Assembly: GCF_029633825.1 (NCBI RefSeq) | Contig: NZ_CP090641.1 | Location: 2,294,001 to 2,358,000, forward strand | Direction of reading: 5' to 3' | Origin: Burkholderia contaminans | GTDB taxonomy: Bacteria; Pseudomonadota; Gammaproteobacteria; Burkholderiales; Burkholderiaceae | DNA length: 64,000 bases | In this document: positions 36,148 through 48,062 of the stretch, piece by piece | How the letters are laid out: each line of letters opens with the position of its first letter | Numbering within the stretch: the stretch's first letter is position 1 | The notes under the pieces: generated by a model | Databases searched by the model: none | Told to the model about the DNA's origin: nothing | Seen by the model: only the letters and a program-made list of their open reading frames with translations | Position numbers and translations under genes: made by a program

Positions 36148-36962
36148 AGCGCGTCGTGGTTTGCGTGGGCGCGTGGCTGATGGCGGCGTGCGCGGTCGTT
36201 CATTCGGGTTTGACCGTGGCCGCCGAATCGACCGCACCGGCCGCACCGGCGGTGCGTGTCGGCGTGACGCGCGGCGTGCATGCGCAGATCCTGGACGAAG
36301 TGAAGCGGGTCGCCGCATCGCGAGGATTCGGCATCGACGTCGTCGAATTCGACGATGCATCGCGCATCGACGCGGCGCTGGCCGACGGCCGCATCGACGC
36401 TGCCAGCTTCGAGGATGCACATCAGCTTGCCGCGACGCGCGCGCAGAAACGCTACGCGCTGACCGAAGTCGCGCCGACCGTCACGCTGCCGATGGCGCTC
36501 TACTCGCGCAAACTGAAGAACCTGAACGAACTGCAGCCCGGTGCGACGGTCGCGATTCCCGCCGATCCGCGCGGGATGGCACGCGCGCTCGTGCTGCTGC
36601 AGAACGACACGCTGGTGACGCTGCGCGAGCGGGCCGGCCTGCATGCAACGCTGCGCGACGTGACCGGCAACCGGCTCGGGCTGAAGCTCGTCGCGCTGCG
36701 GCGCGATCGTCTTCATGCCGCGCTCGACACGGCCGCGTTCGTCGCGATCGACAGCGACGATGCCGCGCGCGTCGGGCTGCAACCCGCACGCGACAGCATC
36801 AGCATCGAGGATGCGCGCTCGCCGTATGCGAACGTGCTGACGGTGCGCGATGCCGATCGCACGAAGCCGTGGGTCGCGCAACTCGTCGCCGCGTATCACT
36901 CGGACGATGTCGCGCGCTTCATCCTCACGCGCTACCAGGATTCGGTGCGGCGGCCGTGGTAG
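36144..36962 (+). CDS. MetQ/NlpA-like binding protein
   Basis: A 272-residue exported protein in the MetQ/NlpA solute-binding family. The signal peptide contains AWLMAACAV, and the mature part shows VRVGVTRGVHAQILDEVKRV, then TVAIPADPRGMARALVLLQN and the hinge-like LGLKLVALRRDRLHAALDTA. MetQ proteins bind methionine or other sulfur compounds. It is translationally coupled to the FGE gene by ATGA overlap. No MetI/MetN genes are adjacent, so it may act as a sensor or use a remote transporter. Confidence 0.82.
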   Translation: MKRVVVCVGAWLMAACAVVHSGLTVAAESTAPAAPAVRVGVTRGVHAQILDEVKRVAASRGFGIDVVEFDDASRIDAALADGRIDAASFEDAHQLAATRAQKRYALTEVAPTVTLPMALYSRKLKNLNELQPGATVAIPADPRGMARALVLLQNDTLVTLRERAGLHATLRDVTGNRLGLKLVALRRDRLHAALDTAAFVAIDSDDAARVGLQPARDSISIEDARSPYANVLTVRDADRTKPWVAQLVAAYHSDDVARFILTRYQDSVRRPW

Positions 36963-37942
36963 ATACCTGGCTGCTCGCGTGCAACGCTTGCGGACGCTGC
37001 TGCAACAGCGCACCGACGCTGTCGTTGCGCGAACTGTTCCGGCATCGGCATCGCTTCGTCGGTGCGCTGACGATCGGCCGCGTGCCGAAGCGGCGAACGG
37101 GTGAGCGCTGGCGCGCGGGCGGCCGCGAGTACGCGCTCGACGCGGAAGACGTCGCGGCTTCCGATGCGCTGTCGGCGCGGTTGTTTCATCGCACCGGCGG
37201 TGCGGGGAGCGAATGGATCGCGCTGACGCTGCAGGGCTACGACTATCCGTCGCTCGGCCGTTGCGCGGCGCTGGCCGACGACGGGCGCTGCAGCGTGCAT
37301 GCGGACAAGCCGTCGATCTGCAGCGCAGTGCCGCTCGATCCGATGCTGCCCGACCGCTTGCAGTCGCGCGTGCTGGCCGCGCGGCGCGACGATGCGGGAT
37401 GGCTCGGCGCGAACTGCATCGTCGAAGCAGGGGCACCACACGCTGCCGTCGAGTCCTCATTTCCCATTCCGCTGGTGGCGGCCGGGCAGGTCGCGGACCG
37501 CGCGGCGCTCGACGCACATCGCGATGCGCTGGTATTCGAGCGCGCGGTGTGGCGGGATGCCGTGTTCGCCTCGTTGACCGATGGCGGGCAGGACGTGCGC
37601 CACGCACTGTCGCGGCTTGCGCCCGCCGGCTACCTGACCGTGTCGATCGTGCCGGTGCTGCTGGCCGTCGCACAGGTGTCCGCGTATTGCCGTACAAGCT
37701 GCATCGAGTTCATCGACGCGCAACTCGCGTTGATCGGTATGAACATTGAAACGGCACTCACGCGCCGGCATGCCGACGACCGGCCCGCGACACGCGAGTT
37801 GCGCGGTTTCGCGCAGGCGCTCGAACGGGCACGGCACGCACTGGCGGCGATGCCGGCGCCCGCGGCCGGCATTCGTGAGGACGCAGCGCGCATCGACGCG
37901 TGGCTCGCCGACCGGCCCGACGTCGATACGCTCGCCGCGTGA
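36956..37942 (+). CDS. YkgJ-family cysteine-cluster protein
   Basis: A 328-residue protein with the N-terminal cluster ACNACGRCCN followed by GRCAALADDGRCSVHADKPSIC, the YkgJ/UPF0153 pattern thought to bind zinc or an iron-sulfur cluster. The GTG start overlaps the previous stop codon. The family function is not established; members often sit beside metalloenzyme or oxidase maturation genes. Co-occurrence with a copper-dependent FGE hints at metal handling, which is only inference. Confidence 0.82.
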   Translation: MVDTWLLACNACGRCCNSAPTLSLRELFRHRHRFVGALTIGRVPKRRTGERWRAGGREYALDAEDVAASDALSARLFHRTGGAGSEWIALTLQGYDYPSLGRCAALADDGRCSVHADKPSICSAVPLDPMLPDRLQSRVLAARRDDAGWLGANCIVEAGAPHAAVESSFPIPLVAAGQVADRAALDAHRDALVFERAVWRDAVFASLTDGGQDVRHALSRLAPAGYLTVSIVPVLLAVAQVSAYCRTSCIEFIDAQLALIGMNIETALTRRHADDRPATRELRGFAQALERARHALAAMPAPAAGIREDAARIDAWLADRPDVDTLAA

Positions 37943-38007
37943 CGACGGCGGCCTGCCGTACCTGCCTTACAATCGGCGCTCTCTCAATCGCTTTCGATGG
38001 AGCGGGC

Positions 38008-38334
38008 ATGTACGCGTCGACCTTCATTTTCCGGGCCGGGCAATACGACGACGAATTCCACCGGCTCGACCGGCAGATCGCCGACATGGCGCGCGCAACG
38101 CCCGGCTACCTGGGCGAGGAGACGTGGGAGAACGCCGAATCGGGGCTGATCCAGAACGTCTATTACTGGGAATCGGAGGCGGCGCTGCAGCAACTGATGC
38201 AGCACCCGGCGCATCTCGAGGCAAAGACGAAACAGGCGCGCTGGCTGGACGGCTATCGGGTCGTGATTTCGAAAGTGTTGCGCGAGTATGGCGACGGCAA
38301 GCTCACGCAGCCGCATGCGGGCCAATCCGCCTGA
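38008..38334 (+). CDS. Antibiotic-biosynthesis-monooxygenase (ABM) domain protein
   Basis: A 108-residue single-domain ferredoxin-like fold protein: FIFRAGQYDDEFHRLDRQI, then MARATPGYLGEETWENAESG and YYWESEAALQQLMQHPAHLE. Such small proteins oxidise quinol or heme-like molecules or act as general stress factors. The ATG at 38008 matches the usual family start. It is 65 bases after the YkgJ gene and may be co-transcribed. Confidence 0.85.
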   Translation: MYASTFIFRAGQYDDEFHRLDRQIADMARATPGYLGEETWENAESGLIQNVYYWESEAALQQLMQHPAHLEAKTKQARWLDGYRVVISKVLREYGDGKLTQPHAGQSA

Positions 38335-38390
38335 ATGGCTGTCTGATCCATTTCTTTCGCATTACGGATCAATAACAAGGCGCTGCACCG

Positions 38391-38418
38391 GGAAACCCGC
38401 ATGCGTACGCGGGTTTCC
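38391..38418. terminator. Hairpin after the ABM gene
   Basis: GGAAACCCGC and GCGGGTTTCC pair perfectly around an eight-base loop. There is no T-run, so it is only a possible terminator or processing site. Confidence 0.45.
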
Positions 38419-38531
38419 GCGACATCGCGTGCAATCAATTCTTCATCAAGCATGGCTAAGGTGGCTGGGCTTCACGTCGTCAGTCCGTCCACCAACAACG
38501 TCCTCACTCGATGTCGTACGGAGCCTTGTCC

Positions 38532-40232
38532 ATGCCGAATTTCGCCTTGTCCGCGAAGCGCCGCCGCGCGCTGCGCGATCGTGCCGTTCCCGTCTTCGCA
38601 CTCACGCTGATCGCCGCGAGCATCGGCGCACACGCTGCCCCGCATGACAACGACGGTGACAGCCGTTTTGCGCCGGGTTTCGTGCCGGGTTTCCTGGTCC
38701 TCAGCCGCAGCGTGTACGACAACGTGTCGGGCAACGTCCAGCCCGGCGCGATCCTGCCGCCGAACTGCGCGAAGACCACCGGCGGTTGCGGCGCGGCATC
38801 CGGCGCGCCGAACGACGGCACCTATCCGTACGTGTGGAACAACGACCGCTACGACGGCAGCTTCGGCATCACGTCGCGCATCTTCCTCGACCAGATCACG
38901 CCGGCCGGCGGTGTCGTCAGCACGCTCGAAGTGCCGAACAGCCTGCAGAAGGGCTTCGCGCACGACCAGATGGTGACGAGCTTCAGCTCGAAGTCGGAGC
39001 TCGGCCTGCACCTGTCGCTCGACGGCAGCTACCTGACGTTCATGGGCTACGTCGCGCCGGTTAACGCGATCGACGTGTCGAACTCGAACACGCCGCTCGC
39101 GGTCGATACGACGAACCCGGACGGGCAGAACGTCTATCGCGCGATCGCGCGCGTCGATCGCCACGGGCACTTCCGCTTCACCGAGACGAATGCGTACAGC
39201 GGCAACAACGGCCGCGCGGCGATCCTGAACGATCGCGACGGCCGCGAGATCTACTACACGTCGGGCAACGCCGGCAACGGCGCGAACCCACAGCCGGACA
39301 ACGTGATTCTCGGCGCGGGCGCGCAGCTCATCGACGGTGCGAAGCATCATGAAGCGCAGCAGGATCCGGGCGTGCCGACGCCGCTCGCGAGCTTCTCGGT
39401 CACGGAACTCGGCGCGAAGGCCGACAAGATCGGCAAGGACGACAACTTCCGCGGCATCGCGGTGCACGACAACGTCGTGTACTACACGAAGGGCAGCGGC
39501 GGCAACGGCGTGAACACCGTGTACTTCGTCGATACGACCGGCACCGCGTGCCCGTCGGGCGTCGGCGTGCCGTCGCCGAAGGCCGTGCTGCCGACGGCGC
39601 CGCTCGCGTACAACGCGGCCACGCTGCAGACGGCCGGCCTGCCGAGCAACATGTGCGTGCTGGCCGGCTTCCCGAGCACGCCGAACAAGACCGCGACGAC
39701 GCTCTCCTATCCGTTCGGGATCTGGTTCGCCGACGCGAACACGCTGTATGTCGCGGACGAAGGCGACGGTTACACGGGCGGTGCGGACCTGTACACGCAT
39801 GCTGCCGCGCAGAAGACGGCGGGGCTGCAGAAGTGGGTTTACGACGCGGGTGCGAAGCAGTGGAAGCTCGCGTACACGCTGCAGAACGGGTTGAACCTCG
39901 GCCAGCCGTATTCGGTCGCCGGTTATCCGGCGGGCAACAATTCGGCGACGGGCCTGCCGTGGGCACCGGCGACGGCCGGCCTGCGCAACCTGACGGGCCG
40001 CGTCGAGCGCGACGGCACGGTGACGATCTGGGCGATTACGTCGACCGTCAGCGGCAACGGCGACGTCGGTGCGGATCCGAACCGGCTGGTTGCGGTGCGT
40101 GACGTGTTGAAGAACACGAGCGCGACGACGGCGGCGCATGAGCAATTCACGGTGCTGCGGACTGCGAAGTTTGCGGAAGTGCTGCGGGGGATCGAGTTCG
40201 CGCCGGGGACGGATACGGGGCGGTGGCACTAA
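38532..40232 (+). CDS. Large exported protein of unknown function
   Basis: A 566-residue protein with an N-terminal signal sequence (FALTLIAASIGAHA, cleavage near residue 36). The mature chain is rich in Asn, Gly, Thr and Ser with repeating beta-strand blocks such as DNFRGIAVHDNVVYYTKGS, YPFGIWFADANTLYVADEGD and LAVDTTNPDGQNVYR, which look like blades of a beta-propeller. Two short Cys-containing loops (NCAKTTGGCG, SNMC) may form disulfides. I do not recognise the family. The start with GGAG eight bases upstream is preferred over an ATG 21 bases earlier. Confidence 0.75.
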   Translation: MPNFALSAKRRRALRDRAVPVFALTLIAASIGAHAAPHDNDGDSRFAPGFVPGFLVLSRSVYDNVSGNVQPGAILPPNCAKTTGGCGAASGAPNDGTYPYVWNNDRYDGSFGITSRIFLDQITPAGGVVSTLEVPNSLQKGFAHDQMVTSFSSKSELGLHLSLDGSYLTFMGYVAPVNAIDVSNSNTPLAVDTTNPDGQNVYRAIARVDRHGHFRFTETNAYSGNNGRAAILNDRDGREIYYTSGNAGNGANPQPDNVILGAGAQLIDGAKHHEAQQDPGVPTPLASFSVTELGAKADKIGKDDNFRGIAVHDNVVYYTKGSGGNGVNTVYFVDTTGTACPSGVGVPSPKAVLPTAPLAYNAATLQTAGLPSNMCVLAGFPSTPNKTATTLSYPFGIWFADANTLYVADEGDGYTGGADLYTHAAAQKTAGLQKWVYDAGAKQWKLAYTLQNGLNLGQPYSVAGYPAGNNSATGLPWAPATAGLRNLTGRVERDGTVTIWAITSTVSGNGDVGADPNRLVAVRDVLKNTSATTAAHEQFTVLRTAKFAEVLRGIEFAPGTDTGRWH

Positions 40233-40270
40233 AGAAGATGAGCGCCCGGCTGGCTGATGCCGGGTGACAC

Positions 40271-40304
40271 AGGCACGGCCACGCGTTTCCGTGGCCGTGC
40301 CTTT
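40271..40304 (+). terminator. Intrinsic terminator of the 38532 gene
   Basis: AGGCACGGCCACG and CGTGGCCGTGCCT form a 13-bp stem with a six-base loop, followed by TT and C. It lies 40 bases after the stop codon. Confidence 0.75.
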
Positions 40305-40412
40305 CAACGTGGTGGTGACACGCACGCGTCGCCGGCGATGGTGGGCGATGTACGCGGCGATGTCGAATGCGTGCCGGATGCCAGGCCTCGCCCCCCGCCG
40401 GCCCACACCGCA

Positions 40413-41345
40413 TCACAGCGCCTCAACCAGCAACCGCTTGCTCTTCTCGCAATACTCGTGACAAGCCGCCCGCGCCGCGATCGATGCGCCGTGCACGAAC
40501 CGCGGCGCATCGGCCCGCCGCGACATCGACACGACGATCGACGGCGGCGACGGCTGCAGCGGCAACTCCACGACTTCACCGCTTTCGATCAACGCATCGA
40601 CGAACAGCACCGGAATCGCCGCCACGCCAAACCCGTCGCGCACGAGCTGCACGATCACCGAGATCGACGGCGACCCGGTGATGCGCGTGTCCGACAGCGG
40701 CACGCCGTGCGCATGCGCGAGCGTGCGGACGATGTCCTCCAGCGCACGATGCGGCGCCGTACCGCGCCCGTAGGTGAGAATCGGCTGCCGCAGCACCTGC
40801 CTGGCGAGCCCTGCGCGCGTGTTCGGCAACAGCCCCGCGCGCGCGATCCAGCGCACCGGGTAGTTCGCGAGCGCATCGCACACGACCGACGCTTCGTCGC
40901 TGCCTTCCACGCGGATGATCAGGTCGAGTTCGCCGGCCATCAGCCGGCGCTGCAGCACGACGCTGACGTCGACGGTCAGGTCGATCTCGAGCTGCGGATA
41001 GTCGGCCGCCAGCCGCCGCATATAGTGCGGCAGCCAGCTGTGCACGACGGTCTCGATCACGCCGAGCCGCAGCTTGCCGCGCAGCGCGCTCTCGCCGGAT
41101 GCCGCGGCTTGCAGCTCCTGGGTCGCCTCGACCACGGCCTTCGCATAGCCGAGCAGGTATTCGCCGTTCGGCGTGAGCCGGAATTCGCGGCCGTCGCGGT
41201 CGACGAGTACCGTCTGCAGTTCGTCCTCGAGCGCCTTCAGGCGCTGCGAGATCGCGGCCGGCGTCGCATGCAGCGCGGCGGCCGTCGTGCGGAAATTGCG
41301 CAGCTTCGCGAGCGTGACGAAGGTTTCGAGAAAACGCGTGTTCAT
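40413..41345 (-). CDS. LysR-family transcriptional regulator
   Basis: A 310-residue LysR protein with HTH region FVTLAKLRNFRTTAAALHAT and PAAISQRLKALEDEL. It is divergent from the UPF0317 gene across a 205-base AT-rich gap, so it likely controls the 5-oxoproline group to the right. The effector is unknown; by context it could be 5-oxoproline or glutamate. Confidence 0.92.
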   Translation of the reverse strand: MNTRFLETFVTLAKLRNFRTTAAALHATPAAISQRLKALEDELQTVLVDRDGREFRLTPNGEYLLGYAKAVVEATQELQAAASGESALRGKLRLGVIETVVHSWLPHYMRRLAADYPQLEIDLTVDVSVVLQRRLMAGELDLIIRVEGSDEASVVCDALANYPVRWIARAGLLPNTRAGLARQVLRQPILTYGRGTAPHRALEDIVRTLAHAHGVPLSDTRITGSPSISVIVQLVRDGFGVAAIPVLFVDALIESGEVVELPLQPSPPSIVVSMSRRADAPRFVHGASIAARAACHEYCEKSKRLLVEAL

Positions 41346-41550
41346 GGCGGTCGGACGGAGGGTGAGCGCGCACTTTGCCGGTGAGGAAAAGTGAACGGAG
41401 CCGGGGAAAACCCCGAGATCCGTTAAGAAATTCTATACACGAAGCGCAGAAAAACTCGTTGGCGACAAAATTTTTTCTTTTCTATTCTTCGCCGTATCCG
41501 ATGACACGGCACCGTCATCCCGACGACATACCGATCTGCGACACGACCTC

Positions 41551-42324
41551 ATGACGCCTTCCGAATTCCGCCAGTCCGTGCGCCACGGCGCGTTCCGCGG
41601 CCCGACCGCCGGCCACTGCGGCCCGTACGCGCAAGCGAACCTCGCGATCCTGCCCGAGGCGGTCGCGCACGATTTCCTGCGCTTCTGCCAGGCGAACCCG
41701 AAAGCCTGCCCGCTGCTGGGCGTCGGCGAACCGGGCGCGTTCCGGGTCGATGCGCTCGGCGAGGATCTCGACATCCGCACCGACGTGCCGAGCTACAACG
41801 TGTACCGCGACGGCCGCCTGACCGAAAGCGTCGAGTCGCTCGAAGCGCTGTGGCGCGACGATTTCGTCGTATTCGCGATCGGCTGCTCGTTCTCGTTCGA
41901 GGACATGCTGGCCCGCGAAGGAATCGGCCTGCGCCACGTCGAGGAGGGGCGCAACGTGCCGATGTACCGCACGTCGATTCCGAATCGCCGTGCGGGGATC
42001 TTCGGCGGCCAGCTCGTCGTGTCGATGCGGCCGATGCGCGGCGCCGACGCGATCCGCGCGGTGCAGATCACGAGCCGGTTTCCGGGCGTGCACGGCGCGC
42101 CGATCCATCTCGGCGATCCGCGCGAGCTGGGCATCGCCGACCTGAACGCCCCCGAATTCGGCGACGCGGTGACGATCCGCGACGGCGAGCTGCCGGTGTT
42201 CTGGGCGTGCGGCGTGACGCCGCAAACCGCGCTGATGGACGCGAAGCTGCCGATCGCGATCGCGCACACGCCCGGCCACATGCTGATGACCGACATCACG
42301 AACGCGTCGCTGGCCGTGTTCTGA
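41551..42324 (+). CDS. D-glutamate cyclase-like protein (DUF1445 / UPF0317)
   Basis: A 257-residue protein of the UPF0317 (YcsI) family, once called putative hydro-lyases; the related mammalian domain interconverts D-glutamate and 5-oxo-D-proline. Family segments include [48 protein letters not shown] and the C-terminal [16 protein letters not shown]. The next two genes code for an MFS carrier and 5-oxoprolinase, which supports a role in 5-oxoproline or D-glutamate metabolism. No signal peptide; cytoplasmic. Confidence 0.9.
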   Translation: MTPSEFRQSVRHGAFRGPTAGHCGPYAQANLAILPEAVAHDFLRFCQANPKACPLLGVGEPGAFRVDALGEDLDIRTDVPSYNVYRDGRLTESVESLEALWRDDFVVFAIGCSFSFEDMLAREGIGLRHVEEGRNVPMYRTSIPNRRAGIFGGQLVVSMRPMRGADAIRAVQITSRFPGVHGAPIHLGDPRELGIADLNAPEFGDAVTIRDGELPVFWACGVTPQTALMDAKLPIAIAHTPGHMLMTDITNASLAVF

Positions 42325-42337
42325 CGCGCGGCGACGA

Positions 42338-42402
42338 CACGCACGACACACACGCACGACACACACGCACGACACACACGCACGACACACACGCACGACA
42401 CC
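42338..42402. repeat. Five tandem copies of a 13-bp repeat
   Basis: The unit CACGCACGACACA is repeated five times without spacing, the last copy ending in C, and is followed by seven C. It fills the gap between the UPF0317 stop codon and the MFS start. Such arrays change length by slippage. Confidence 0.9.
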
Positions 42403-42454
42403 CCCCCGCACGCACGATCGCCATTTGACGGCGCACAACGACAGGAGCACCACC

Positions 42455-43753
42455 ATGGAAAGCAAGACCCTCGCGGCGAACACCGCGGAGCCCGCGAGCC
42501 CCGAGAGCGGCGGCCTGTTCTCGTGGTACGGGGACGCGCAGCCGCGCGAGCGCCGCGCGTTCTGGAGCTGCAAGGTCGGCTACATGCTCGACGGGATGGA
42601 CACGCAGATGCTGTCGTTCGTGATCCCGACGCTCGTCGCGACCTGGGGCATTTCGCTCGCGGATGCGGGCTTCATCGGCACGATCACGCTGCTCGCGTCG
42701 GCGGCCGGCGGCTGGATCGCCGGCATCCTGTCCGACCGGATCGGCCGCGTGCGCACGCTGCAGCTCACCGTGCTGTGGTTTGCCGTGTTCACCGCGCTGT
42801 GCGGGCTCGCGCAGAACTACCACCAGCTGCTCGCGGCGCGCGCGCTGATGGGCTTCGGCTTCGGCGGCGAATGGACGGCCGGTGCGGTGCTGATCGGCGA
42901 GGTGATCCGTGCGCGCGACCGCGGCAAGGCGGTCGGCCTCGTGCAGTCGGGCTGGGCGATCGGCTGGGGGCTCTGCGCGCTGCTGTATGCGCTGCTGTTC
43001 TCGGTGCTGCCGGCCGATGAGGCGTGGCGCGCGCTGTTCCTCGTCGGCCTCGCGCCCGCGCTGCTGGTCGTCGCGATTCGCCGCTACGTGAAGGAGCCGG
43101 ACGTCTACGAGAAGGAGAAGGCCGCGCAGGCGAAAGTGGCCGATGCGCCGCGCCTCACCGAGATCTTCGCGCCGAAGCTGATCACGACGACGCTGCGCGC
43201 GGCGCTGCTGACGACGGGCGCGCAGGGCGGCTACTACGCGATCACGACGTGGCTGCCGACCTTCCTGAAGACCGAGCGGCACCTCACGGTGATGGGCACC
43301 GGCGGCTATCTCGCGATGATCATCTTCGGCTCGTGGGTCGGCTACCTGACGAGCGCGTACCTGACTGACCGCCTGGGCCGCAAGCCGAACTTCATCCTGT
43401 TCGCGGTCGGCTCGATGGTGATCGCGTTCGCGTACACGTCGCTGCACCTGACCAACGCGTCGATGCTGTGGCTCGGCTTCCCGCTCGGTTTCTTCGCGTC
43501 GGGCATCTTCTCGGGGATGGGCGCGTTCCTCACCGAGCTGTTCCCGACCCGTGTGCGCGGCTCCGGCCAGGGCTTCTGCTACAACGTGGGCCGCGCGATC
43601 GGTGCGCTGTTCCCGTTCCTGATCGGCGCGCTGTCCAAACAATACGGGCTCGGCACGAGCATCGGCATCTTCGCGGTCGCCGCGTACGGCGTGGTGATCG
43701 TCGCCGCGCTGACGCTGCCCGAGACCCGCGGCCGCGAACTCGACGCCGCGTAA
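42455..43753 (+). CDS. MFS transporter (organic acid type)
   Basis: A 432-residue major facilitator with 12 predicted membrane segments. The signature DRIGRVRTLQL lies between TM2 and TM3 and its repeat DRLGRKPNF in the second half. FGFGGEWTAGAVLIGE is typical of the NanT/ShiA/AAHS-like proton symporters for organic acids. AGGAG precedes the ATG. Between a D-glutamate cyclase-like gene and 5-oxoprolinase it probably imports 5-oxoproline or a related acid. Confidence 0.9.
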   Translation: MESKTLAANTAEPASPESGGLFSWYGDAQPRERRAFWSCKVGYMLDGMDTQMLSFVIPTLVATWGISLADAGFIGTITLLASAAGGWIAGILSDRIGRVRTLQLTVLWFAVFTALCGLAQNYHQLLAARALMGFGFGGEWTAGAVLIGEVIRARDRGKAVGLVQSGWAIGWGLCALLYALLFSVLPADEAWRALFLVGLAPALLVVAIRRYVKEPDVYEKEKAAQAKVADAPRLTEIFAPKLITTTLRAALLTTGAQGGYYAITTWLPTFLKTERHLTVMGTGGYLAMIIFGSWVGYLTSAYLTDRLGRKPNFILFAVGSMVIAFAYTSLHLTNASMLWLGFPLGFFASGIFSGMGAFLTELFPTRVRGSGQGFCYNVGRAIGALFPFLIGALSKQYGLGTSIGIFAVAAYGVVIVAALTLPETRGRELDAA

Positions 43754-43873
43754 GCGGCAAGGGCGGCCGGCCCTTCGTTTTCATTCCCCTTGATCGACTC
43801 CGTGACACGGCGCGCGCCGCGCGCCGTGCGGCGGCGCTCGTCCCTCGATTCCACGACGCATCGACCCGACATC

Positions 43874-47518
<3,645 letters not shown>

Positions 47519-48062
47519 GCCGTGCCGCCGGTGCGCGAACGACATTGCAACGGACTGTGGAATAAATCCGCGCATTAACGCACAAAAGGAATCAAAATCG
47601 ACGAAAAATCGGGTCGCCGAACGGCGATCCGACCCTGTCGACGCGGTCGCGTCACCGCACGCTCGCTGACCGCTGGAACCAGCCGCAAACGCCCGCCTGG
47701 CGGGGCGCTCAGCCCATTCGCCGAACCCGTTGCGCAGCGCCGCAACTCCGATTGATCCGGCTGCCCATCATGAAAAGTCCGGCTTGCCAATCGAGTCCCA
47801 ATTCCTTGACACTCTGCTCTAAATGTGAGTGCCAATCCTGATCGTCATTTGATAAGATTGGTCTCATCATTCGTTAGGCAGCACCTGCGCGCATGACGCG
47901 CGAACGCCGGGTCGCATTAGCGGGAAACAAGTACGGGACGAGGCCCATCATCACGGCAATCACGGCCGCCTTTCCGGGCGCGCATCACGCGCGGCCCGGC
48001 AGGGCGGTCGGCCGGCTCGCCTCCGTCTACACTGTGCGTTTTTTCTGGATCGGGGCGTCTCC
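47519..48062. other. Intergenic region upstream of rpfR
   Basis: No gene is supported. A hairpin GGGTCGCCG/CGGCGATCC lies at 47611-47630 and could end the oxoprolinase transcript. Near 47806-47835 there is an inverted repeat TTGACACTC-N12-GAGTGCCAA whose first six bases look like a -35 box, but no matching -10 was found. The rpfR promoter presumably lies in the 47800-48060 part. Confidence 0.5.

Noticed and set aside
42338-42402. A small CRISPR array
   Set aside because: The 13-bp units are directly tandem with no spacers and no cas genes are present; it is a simple tandem repeat.
47806-47835. A second CIRCE element (TTGACACTC...GAGTGCCAA)
   Set aside because: The arms resemble CIRCE but the spacer is 12 instead of 9 bases and the downstream gene is rpfR, not a chaperone gene.
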